From Cololabis saira (taxonomy: Eukaryota > Chordata > Actinopteri > Beloniformes > Belonidae): a DNA stretch of 64,000 nt. Where the stretch lies: positions 47,951,368 through 48,015,367 of the forward strand of contig NC_084591.1 in assembly GCF_033807715.1 (NCBI RefSeq). The letters run 5' to 3'. Position numbers and translations under genes: made by a program. Every line of letters begins with the position of its first letter. Positions within the stretch are counted from its first letter, which is position 1. Below, piece by piece: positions 56,177 to 64,000 of the stretch. The notes beneath the pieces were generated by a model. The model searched no databases. It saw only the letters and a program-made list of their open reading frames with translations, and had not been told where the DNA came from.

Positions 56177-56463
56177 TTTCTGCCATGTTTTGAGATTGGT
56201 GGAGCCAGATTGTAAGAATGGACCAAAGTGGCAACATTTTTAGGACATACGTTGCCGCTTTCCCAATGAAGGCAGGGATCTTCCCTTGTAAGCATGAAAG
56301 TTGACCACCCCATTTTACAAAACTCAACCTGTTAATTGGGATTCAGGGCTCAATATAGCAAACTGCTTGCATGCTTGAACATGACAGTGCTGGAAGTAGT
56401 CTTGAACAGCTTTTATACTTCAAACTTACTGTGAAAGCAAGTTCTAAGTCGCACGACACAAGT

Positions 56464-56535
56464 AGGGGGCACCCAGAGTTGAACTGGGGACCTCTTGATC
56501 TGCAGTCAAATGCTCTACCACTGAGCTATACCCCC
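56464..56535 (-). tRNA. tRNA-Cys(GCA), consensus
   Basis: Exact array consensus. Minus strand GGGGGTATAGCTCAGTGG start, anticodon GCA at 56501-56503 within CTGCAGA, T-arm CCCAGTTCAACTCTGGG, end CCCCCT. All four stems pair. It differs from the common vertebrate tRNA-Cys only in the T-arm. Confidence 0.95.
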
Positions 56536-56847
56536 TTTCTGCCGTGTTTTGAGATTGGTGGAGCCAGATTGTAAGAGTGGACCTCAGTTGCACTAACTAT
56601 TCTGATCAAAGTGGCAACATTTTTAGGACATACGTTGCCTCTTTCCCAATGAAGGCAGGGATCTTCCCCTGCAAGCATGAAAAGGAGGAAAGTTGACCAC
56701 TCCATTTTACAAAACCCAACCTGTTTATTGGGCTTCAGGGCTCAATTTAGCAAACTGCTTGCACATGACAGTGCTGGACGTAGTCTTGAAAAGCTTTTGG
56801 ACTTCAAACTTGCTGTGAAAACAAGTTCTAAGTCGCACGACACAAGT

Positions 56848-56919
56848 AGGGGGCACCCAGAGTTGAACTGGGGACCTCTTGATCTGCAGTCAAATGCTCT
56901 ACCACTGAGCTATACCCCC
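56848..56919 (-). tRNA. tRNA-Cys(GCA), consensus
   Basis: Exact array consensus, intact A and B boxes, anticodon GCA. Confidence 0.95.
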
Positions 56920-57215
56920 TTTCTGCCAAGTTTTGAGATTGGTGGAGCCAGATTGTAAGATTGGACCAAAGTGGCAACATTTTTAGGACATACATTGCCT
57001 CTTTCCCAATGAAGGCAGGGATCTTCCCCTGCAAGCATGAAAAGGAGGAAAGTTGACCACTCCATTTTACAAAACACAACCTGTTATTTGGGATTAAGGA
57101 CTCAATTTAGCAAAGTGCTTGCATCCTTGAACACGGCAGTGCTGGAAGTAGTCTTGAACAGCTTTTATACTTCAAACTTAAGGTGAAAACAAGTTCTAAG
57201 TGGCACGACACAAGT

Positions 57216-57287
57216 AGGGGGCACCCAGAGTTGGCCTGGGGACCTCTTGATCTGCAGTCAAATGCTCTGCTACTGAGCTATACCCCG
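57216..57287 (-). pseudogene. tRNA-Cys pseudogene
   Basis: T-arm reads CCAGGCCAACTCTGG: the TTC of box B is lost. First base is C instead of G, and the D-loop reads GTAGCAG. Unlikely to be transcribed or folded as a tRNA. Confidence 0.85.
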
Positions 57288-57607
57288 TCTCTGCCATATT
57301 TTGAGGTTGGTGGGGCCAGATTGTGAGAGTAGACCCCAGTTGCACTAACTATTCTGATCAAAGTGGCAAAATTTTTAGGACATACGTTGCCTCTTTCCCA
57401 ATGAAGGCAGGGATCTTCCCCTGCAAGCATGAAAAGGAGGAAAGTTGACCACTCCATTTTACAAAACCCAACCTGTTAATTGGGATTCAGGGCTCAATTT
57501 AGCAAACTGTGTGCATCCTTGAACATGACAGTGCTGGAAGTAGTCTTGAACAGCTTTTGGACTTCAAACTTGCTGTGAATAAAAGTTCTAAGTCGCACGA
57601 CACAAGT

Positions 57608-57679
57608 AGGGGGCACCCAGAGATGAACTGGGGACCTCTTGATCTGCAGTCAAATGCTCTACCACTGAGCTATACCCCC
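57608..57679 (-). tRNA. tRNA-Cys(GCA)-like, T-loop change
   Basis: Block-duplicate of 56105 with the same A58 change. Confidence 0.65.
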
Positions 57680-57966
57680 TTTCTGCCATGTTTTGAGATT
57701 GGTGGAGCCAGATTGTAAGAATGGACCAAAGTGGCAACATTTTTAGGACATACGTTGCCGCTTTCCCAATGAAGGCAGGGATCTTCCCTTGTAAGCATGA
57801 AAGTTGACCACCCCATTTTACAAAACTCAACCTGTTATTTGGGATTCAGGGCTCAATATAGCAAACTGCTTGCATGCTTGAACATGACAGTGCTGGAAGT
57901 AGTCTTGAACAGCTTTTATACTTCAAACTTACTGTGAAAGCAAGTTCTAAGTCGCACGACACAAGT

Positions 57967-58038
57967 AGGGGGCACCCAGAGTTGAACTGGGGACCTCTTG
58001 ATCTGCAGTCAAATGCTCTACCACTGAGCTATACCCCC
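57967..58038 (-). tRNA. tRNA-Cys(GCA), consensus
   Basis: Block-duplicate of 56464; exact consensus. Confidence 0.95.
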
Positions 58039-58350
58039 TTTCTGCCGTGTTTTGAGATTGGTGGAGCCAGATTGTAAGAGTGGACCTCAGTTGCACTAAC
58101 TATTCTGATCAAAGTGGCAACATTTTTAGGACATACGTTGCCTCTTTCCCAATGAAGGCAGGGATCTTCCCCTGCAAGCATGAAAAGGAGGAAAGTTGAC
58201 CACTCCATTTTACAAAACCCAACCTGTTTATTGGGCTTCAGGGCTCAATTTAGCAAACTGCTTGCACATGACAGTGCTGGACGTAGTCTTGAAAAGCTTT
58301 TGGACTTCAAACTTGCTGTGAAAACAAGTTCTAAGTCGCACGACACAAGT

Positions 58351-58422
58351 AGGGGGCACCCAGAGTTGAACTGGGGACCTCTTGATCTGCAGTCAAATGC
58401 TCTACCACTGAGCTATACCCCC
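58351..58422 (-). tRNA. tRNA-Cys(GCA), consensus
   Basis: Block-duplicate of 56848; exact consensus. Confidence 0.95.
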
Positions 58423-58718
58423 TTTCTGCCAAGTTTTGAGATTGGTGGAGCCAGATTGTAAGATTGGACCAAAGTGGCAACATTTTTAGGACATACATTG
58501 CCTCTTTCCCAATGAAGGCAGGGATCTTCCCCTGCAAGCATGAAAAGGAGGAAAGTTGACCACTCCATTTTACAAAACACAACCTGTTATTTGGGATTAA
58601 GGACTCAATTTAGCAAAGTGCTTGCATCCTTGAACACGGCAGTGCTGGAAGTAGTCTTGAACAGCTTTTATACTTCAAACTTAAGGTGAAAACAAGTTCT
58701 AAGTGGCACGACACAAGT

Positions 58719-58790
58719 AGGGGGCACCCAGAGTTGGCCTGGGGACCTCTTGATCTGCAGTCAAATGCTCTGCTACTGAGCTATACCCCG
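58719..58790 (-). pseudogene. tRNA-Cys pseudogene
   Basis: Block-duplicate of 57216 with the same box B loss and first-base change. Confidence 0.85.
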
Positions 58791-59110
58791 TCTCTGCCAT
58801 ATTTTGAGGTTGGTGGGGCCAGATTGTGAGAGTAGACCCCAGTTGCACTAACTATTCTGATCAAAGTGGCAAAATTTTTAGGACATACGTTGCCTCTTTC
58901 CCAATGAAGGCAGGGATCTTCCCCTGCAAGCATGAAAAGGAGGAAAGTTGACCACTCCATTTTACAAAACCCAACCTGTTAATTGGGATTCAGGGCTCAA
59001 TTTAGCAAACTGTGTGCATCCTTGAACATGACAGTGCTGGAAGTAGTCTTGAACAGCTTTTATACTTCAAACTTAAGGTGAAAACAAGTTCTAAGTCGCA
59101 CGACACAAGT

Positions 59111-59182
59111 AGGGGGCACCCAGCGTTGAACTGGGGACCTCTTGATCTGCAGTCAAATTCTCTACCACTGAGCTATACCCCC
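59111..59182 (-). tRNA. tRNA-Cys(GCA)-like, two changes
   Basis: T-loop end TTCAACG (Y60 to G) and GAGAATTTGAC in place of GAGCATTTGAC at the D-stem/anticodon-stem junction. Activity uncertain. Confidence 0.65.
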
Positions 59183-59478
59183 TTTCTGCCATGTTTTGAG
59201 ATTGGTGGAGGCAGATTGTGAGATTGGACCAAAGTGGCAACATTTTTAGGACATACATTGCCTCTTTCCCAATGAAGGCAGGGATCTTCCCCTGCAAGCA
59301 TGAAAAGGAGGAAAGTTGACCACTCCATTTTACAAAACCCAACCTGTTAATTGGGATTCAGGGCTCAATTTAGCAAACTGTGTGCATCCTTGAACATGAC
59401 AGTGCTGGAAGTAGTCTTGAACAGCTTTTATACTTCAAACTTAAGGTGAAAACAAGTTCTAAGTCGCACGACACAAGT

Positions 59479-59550
59479 AGGGGGCACCCAGAGTTGAACT
59501 GGGGACCTCTTGATCTGCAGTCAAATGCTCTACCACTGAGCTATACCCCC
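59479..59550 (-). tRNA. tRNA-Cys(GCA), consensus
   Basis: Exact array consensus, anticodon GCA. Confidence 0.95.
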
Positions 59551-59870
59551 TTTGTGCCATGTTTTCAGATTGGTGGAGCCAGATTGTAAGAGTGGACCCC
59601 AGTTGCACTAACTATTCTGATCAAAGTGGCAACATTTTTAGGACATACGTTGCCTCTTTTCCAATGAAGGCAGGGATCTTCCCCTGCAAGCATGAAAAGG
59701 AGGAAAGTTGACCACCCCATTTTACAAAACTCAACGTGTTAATTGGGATTCAGGGCTCAATATAGCAAACTGCTTGCATGCTTGAACATGACAGTGCTGG
59801 AAGTAGTCTTGAACAGCTTTTGGACTTCAAATTTGCTGTGAAAACAAGTTCTAAGTCGCACGACACAAGT

Positions 59871-59942
59871 AGGGGGCAACCACAGTTGAACTGGGGACCT
59901 CTTGATCTGCAGTCAAATGCTCTACTACTGAGCTATGCCCCC
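59871..59942 (-). tRNA. tRNA-Cys(GCA)-like, several changes
   Basis: D-loop GTAG form, GGGGGCATAGC at the acceptor/D junction, and T-stem/acceptor end CTGTGGTTGCCCCC with a mismatch. Probably weak or inactive. Confidence 0.6.
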
Positions 59943-60262
59943 TTTCTGCCATGTTTTGAGATTGGTGGAGCCAGATTGTAAGAGTGGACCCCAGTTGCAC
60001 TAACTATTCTGATCAAAGTGGCAACATTTTTAGGACATACGTTGCCTCTTTCCCAATGAAGGCAGGGATCTTCCCCTGCAAGCATGAAAAGGAGGAAAGT
60101 TGACCACTCCATTTTACAAAACACAACCTGTTAATTGGGATTCAGGGCTCAATTTAGCAAACTGTGTGCATCCTTGAACATGACAGTGCTGGACGTAGTC
60201 TTGAACAGCTTTTATACTTCAAACTTAAGGTGAAAACAAGTTCTAAGTGGCACGACACAAGT

Positions 60263-60334
60263 AGGGGGCACCCAGAGTTGAACTGGGGACCACTTGATCT
60301 GCAGTCAAATGCTCTACCACTGAGCTATACCCCC
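60263..60334 (-). tRNA. tRNA-Cys(GCA), one variable-loop change
   Basis: ATCAAGTGGTCC instead of ATCAAGAGGTCC in the variable region; all else consensus. Likely still able to fold. Confidence 0.85.
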
Positions 60335-60630
60335 GTTCTGCCACGTTTTGAGATTGGTGGAGCCAGATTGTAAGATTGGACCAAAGTGGCAACATTTTTA
60401 GTACATACGTTGCCTCTTTCCCAATGAAGGCAGGGTTCTTCCCCTGCAAGCATGAAAAGGAGGAAAGTTGACCACTCCATTTTACAAAACACAACCTGTT
60501 ATTTGGGATTAAGGACTCAATTTAGCAAAGTGCTTGCATCCTTGAACACAGCAGTGCTGGAAGTAGTCTTGAACAGCTTTTATACTTCAAACTTAAGGTG
60601 AAAACAAGTTCTAAGTGGCACGACACAAGT

Positions 60631-60702
60631 AGGGGGCACCCAGAGTTGAACTGGGGACCTCTTGATCTGCAGTCAAACGCTCTACCACTGAGCTATACCC
60701 CC
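60631..60702 (-). tRNA. tRNA-Cys(GCA), one change
   Basis: GAGCGTTTGAC instead of GAGCATTTGAC (A26 to G); otherwise consensus. Confidence 0.87.
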
Positions 60703-60998
60703 TTTCTGCCACGTTTTGAGATTGGTGGAGGCAGATTGTAAGATTGGACCAAAGTGGCAACATTTTTAGGACATACATTGCCTCTTTCCCAATGAAGGCA
60801 GGGATCTTCCCCTGCAAGCATGAAAAGGAGGAAAGTTGACCACTCCATTTTACAAAACCCAACCTGTTAATTGGGATTCAGGGCTCAATTTAGCAAACTG
60901 TGTGCATCCTTGAATATGACAGTGCTGGACGTAGTCTTGAACAGCTTTTATACTTCAAACTTAAGGTGAAAACAAGTTCTAAGTGGCACGACACAAGT

Positions 60999-61069
60999 AG
61001 GGGGACCCAGAGATGGCCTGGGGACCTCTTGATCTGCAGTCAAATGCTCTACTACTGAGCTATACCCCG
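60999..61069 (-). pseudogene. tRNA-Cys pseudogene, 71 nt
   Basis: One base deleted near the 3' acceptor strand (GGTCCCCCT instead of GGTGCCCCCT), box B lost (CCAGGCCATC), first base C, GTAG D-loop. Confidence 0.88.
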
Positions 61070-61389
61070 TCTCTGCCATGTTTTGAGATTGGTGGAGCCA
61101 GATTGTAAGAGTGGGCCCCGTTTCATTAACTATTCTGATCAAAGTGGCAATTTTTTTAGGACATACGTTGCCTCTTTCCCAATGAAGGCAGGTATGTTCC
61201 CACTGCAAGCATGAAAAGGAGGAAAGTTGACCACCCCATTTTACAAAACCCAACCTGTTAATTGGGATTCAGGGCTCAATATAGCAAACTGCTTGCATGC
61301 TTGAACATGACAGTGCTGGAAGTAGTCTTGAACAGCTTTTGGACTTCAAATTTACTGTGAAAACAAGTTCTATGTGGCACGACACAAGT

Positions 61390-61461
61390 AGGGGGCAGCC
61401 AGAGTTGAACTGGGGACCTCTTGATCTGCAGTCAAATGCTCTACCACTGAGCTATACCCCC
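61390..61461 (-). tRNA. tRNA-Cys(GCA)-like, T-stem change
   Basis: T-stem reads CTGGC instead of CTGGG (one mismatched pair); otherwise consensus with the GTGG D-loop. Confidence 0.75.
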
Positions 61462-61781
61462 TTTCTGCCGTGTTTTGAGATTGGTGGAGCCAGATTGTAA
61501 GAGTGGACCTCAGTTGCACTAACTATTCTGATCAAAGTGGCAACATTTTTAGGACATACGTTGCCTCTTTCCCAATGAAGGCAGGGATCTTCCCCTGCAA
61601 GCATGAAAAGGAGGAAAGTTGACCACTCCATTTTACAAAACACAACCTGTTATTTGGGATTAAGGACTCAATTTAGCAAAGTGCTTGCATCCTTGAACAC
61701 AGCAGTGCTGGAAGTAGTCTTGAACAGCTTTTATACTTCAAACTTAAGATGAAAACAAGTTCTAAGTGGCACGACACAAGT

Positions 61782-61853
61782 AGGGGGCACCCAGAGTTGG
61801 CCTGGGGACCTTATGATCTGCAGTCAAATGCTCTACTACTGACCTATGCCCCC
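61782..61853 (-). pseudogene. tRNA-Cys pseudogene
   Basis: Box B lost (CCAGGCCAAC), anticodon stem/variable change (ATCATAAGG), D-stem GGTC in place of GCTC, GTAG D-loop. Confidence 0.88.
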
Positions 61854-62173
61854 TTTCTGCCATGTTTTGAGATTGGTGGAGCCAGATTGTAAGAGTGGAC
61901 CCCAGTTGCACTAACTATTCTGATCAAAGTGGCAACATTTTTAGGACATACGTTGCCTCTTTCCCAATGAAGGCAGGTATCTTCCCCTGCAAGCATGAAA
62001 AGGAGGAAAGTTGACCACTCCATTTTACAAAACCCAACCTGTTAATTGGGATTCAGGGCTCAATTTAGCAAACTGTGTGCATCCTTGAATATGACAGTGC
62101 TGGACGTAGTCTTGAACAGCTTTTATACTTCAAACTTAAGGTGAAAACAAGTTCTAAGTGGCACGACACAAGT

Positions 62174-62244
62174 AGGGGGACCCAGAGTTGGCCTGGGGAC
62201 CTCTTGATCTGCAGTCAAATGCTCTACTACTGAGCTATACCCCG
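62174..62244 (-). pseudogene. tRNA-Cys pseudogene, 71 nt
   Basis: Same acceptor deletion and box B loss as the copy at 60999; related by block duplication. Confidence 0.88.
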
Positions 62245-62564
62245 TCTCTGCCATGTTTTGAGATTGGTGGAGCCAGATTGTAAGAGTGGGCCCCGTTTCA
62301 TTAACTATTCTGATCAAAGTGGCAATTTTTTTAGGACATACGTTGCCTCTTTCCCAATGAAGGCATGTATGTTCCCACTGCAAGCATGAAAAGGAGGAAA
62401 GTTGACCACCCCATTTTACAAAACCCAACCTGTTAATTGGGATTCAGGGCTCAATATAGCAAACTGCTTCCATGCTTGAACATGACAGTGCTGGAAGTAG
62501 TCTTGAACAGCTTTTGGACTTCTATCTTGCTGTGAAAACAAGTTCTAAGTTGCACGACACAAGT

Positions 62565-62636
62565 AGGGGGCACCCAGATTTGAACTGGGGACCTCTTGAT
62601 CTGCAGTCAAATGCTCTACTACTGAGCCATGCCCCT
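62565..62636 (-). tRNA. tRNA-Cys(GCA)-like, 5' changes
   Basis: T-loop TTCAAAT is the common vertebrate form rather than the array's TTCAACT, but the 5' acceptor starts AGGGG and the next bases read CATGGC. D-loop GTAG form. Activity uncertain. Confidence 0.6.
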
Positions 62637-62956
62637 TTTTTGCCATGTTTTGAGATTGGTGGAGCCAGATTGTAAGAGTGGGCCCCGTTTCATTAACTAT
62701 TCTGATCAAAGTGGCAATTTTTTTAGGACATACGTTGCCTCTTTCCCAATGAAGGCAGGTATGTTCCCACTGCAAGCATGAAAAGGAGGAAAGTTGACCA
62801 CCCCATTTTACAAAACCCAACCTGTTAATTGGGATTCAGGGCTCAATATAGCAAACTGCTTGCATGCTTGAACATGACAGTGCTGGAAGTAGTCTTGAAC
62901 AGCTTTTGGACTTCAAATTTACTGTGAAAACAAGTTCTATGTGGCACGACACAGGT

Positions 62957-63028
62957 AGGGGGCACCCAGAGTTGAACTGGGGACCTCTTGATCTGCAGTC
63001 AAATGCTCTACCACTGAGCTATACCCCC
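62957..63028 (-). tRNA. tRNA-Cys(GCA), consensus
   Basis: Exact array consensus. Its position in the 1567-bp block matches the copy at 61390, which carries one T-stem mismatch. Confidence 0.95.
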
Positions 63029-63348
63029 TTTCTGCCGTGTTTTGAGATTGGTGGAGCCAGATTGTAAGAGTGGACCTCAGTTGCACTAACTATTCTGATC
63101 AAAGTGGCAACATTTTTAGGACATACGTTGCCTCTTTCCCAATGAAGGCAGGGATCTTCCCCTGCAAGCATGAAAAGGAGGAAAGTTGACCACTCCATTT
63201 TACAAAACACAACCTGTTATTTGGGATTAAGGACTCAATTTAGCAAAGTGCTTGCATCCTTGAACACAGCAGTGCTGGAAGTAGTCTTGAACAGCTTTTA
63301 TACTTCAAACTTAAGGTGAAAACAAGTTCTAAGTGGCACGACACAAGT

Positions 63349-63420
63349 AGGGGGCACCCAGAGTTGGCCTGGGGACCTTATGATCTGCAGTCAAATGCTC
63401 TACTACTGACCTATGCCCCC
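63349..63420 (-). pseudogene. tRNA-Cys pseudogene
   Basis: Block-duplicate of 61782, 1567 bp away, with the same defects. Confidence 0.88.
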
Positions 63421-63740
63421 TTTCTGCCATGTTTTGAGATTGGTGGAGCCAGATTGTAAGAGTGGACCCCAGTTGCACTAACTATTCTGATCAAAGTGGC
63501 AACATTTTTAGGACATACGTTGCCTCTTTCCCAATGAAGGCAGGTATCTTCCCCTGCAAGCATGAAAAGGAGGAAAGTTGACCACTCCATTTTACAAAAC
63601 CCAACCTGTTAATTGGGATTCAGGGCTCAATTTAGCAAACTGTGTGCATCCTTGAATATGACAGTGCTGGACGTAGTCTTGAACAGCTTTTATACTTCAA
63701 ACTTAAGGTGAAAACAAGTTCTAAGTGGCACGACACAAGT

Positions 63741-63811
63741 AGGGGGACCCAGAGTTGGCCTGGGGACCTCTTGATCTGCAGTCAAATGCTCTACTACTGA
63801 GCTATACCCCG
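63741..63811 (-). pseudogene. tRNA-Cys pseudogene, 71 nt
   Basis: Block-duplicate of 62174, with the same acceptor deletion and box B loss. Confidence 0.88.
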
Positions 63812-64000
63812 TCTCTGCCATGTTTTGAGATTGGTGGAGCCAGATTGTAAGAGTGGGCCCCGTTTCATTAACTATTCTGATCAAAGTGGCAATTTTTTTA
63901 GGACATACGTTGCCTCTTTCCCAATGAAGGCATGTATGTTCCCACTGCAAGCATGAAAAGGAGGAAAGTTGACCACCCCATTTTACAAAACCCAACCTGT

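Larger units (their letters stand above)
55984..57486. repeat. Higher-order repeat, 1503 bp, first copy
   Basis: Four tRNA units (56105, 56464, 56848, 57216) that recur nearly base for base 1503 bp later at 57608, 57967, 58351, 58719. Differences are rare, for example TGTTAATTGG versus TGTTATTTGG near 56333/57836. The exact breakpoint cannot be placed because the units are themselves similar. Confidence 0.9.
57487..58989. repeat. Higher-order repeat, 1503 bp, second copy
   Basis: Second copy of the four-unit block, including the same defects in the tRNA copies, which shows that they were duplicated as a block and not mutated independently. Confidence 0.9.
53857..64000 (-). repeat. Tandem array of tRNA-Cys(GCA) units, continues past the window
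   Basis: Twenty-four tRNA-like copies, all minus strand, starts spaced 359-402 bp apart (except one 1453-bp gap with inserted MITEs). The spacers are conserved too, with recurring blocks such as GATTGGTGGAGCCAGATTGT, CTCTTTCCCAATGAAGGCAG and GAACATGACAGTGCTGGAAG. A T4 run about 26 nt past many gene ends could serve as the Pol III terminator. Short frames on both strands across each unit are translations of tRNA plus spacer, not proteins. Confidence 0.95.

Noticed and set aside
53837..63995. Dozens of 60-100 codon frames with SSVVEHLTADQEVPSS or SRGHPELNWGPLDLQS
   Set aside because: They are translations of tRNA-Cys genes and spacers on both strands, a well-known source of false proteins.

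Overview
The window reads as nuclear DNA of a teleost fish, probably a percomorph (the clade is inferred, not shown). The reasons are a vertebrate-type multi-exon cadherin gene with GT-AG introns, a fish-style TRIM16-like single-exon gene, fish-type hAT, Tc1/mariner, piggyBac-like and PIF-Harbinger elements, CR1/L2-like and L1-like LINE ends, tRNA-derived SINEs, and very heavy minisatellite content. Most of the 64 kb is repeats. Only a few stretches are real genes.

Layout. 1-7.3 kb: a 24-42 bp minisatellite, a hAT-type MITE, hAT and LINE remnants and a solo LTR. 7.3-30.3 kb: fourteen plus-strand coding exons that join in one continuous frame of 723 codons. They encode the fish orthologue of CDHR5 (mu-protocadherin), the brush-border intermicrovillar adhesion protein: cadherin repeats, a short Ser/Thr-rich mucin segment, one membrane span and a conserved cytoplasmic tail. 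The signal-peptide exon was not found. Its introns carry at least 5 kb of minisatellites, several of them starting within 75 bp of a 5' splice site, plus a degenerate telomere-like block. 30.3-34.4 kb: 3' flank, a G-rich minisatellite, a 21-bp minisatellite and LINE ends. 34.6-36.3 kb: a TRIM gene (RING, B-boxes, coiled coil, PRY-SPRY) broken by two frameshifts, with a 1-kb hAT element just downstream. 38-47 kb: nested transposons, including a three-deep nest and a LINE inserted in a hAT MITE. 48 kb: an isolated first exon of a CYP2-family cytochrome P450, followed by about 1 kb of CCTT repeats. 50-53 kb: hAT, mariner and Harbinger MITEs.

53.86-64 kb, running off the window end: a tandem array of 24 tRNA-Cys(GCA)-like sequences, all on the minus strand, in units of about 360-400 bp. 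At least two recent higher-order duplications are visible, with periods of about 1503 and 1567 bp. Six copies match the array consensus exactly, about eleven carry one to a few changes, and seven have lost box B. This array and the placement of minisatellites at intron 5' ends in cdhr5 are the most notable observations. The genes are independent of one another; I see no operon-like or pathway link among cdhr5, the TRIM gene, the P450 exon and the tRNA array.
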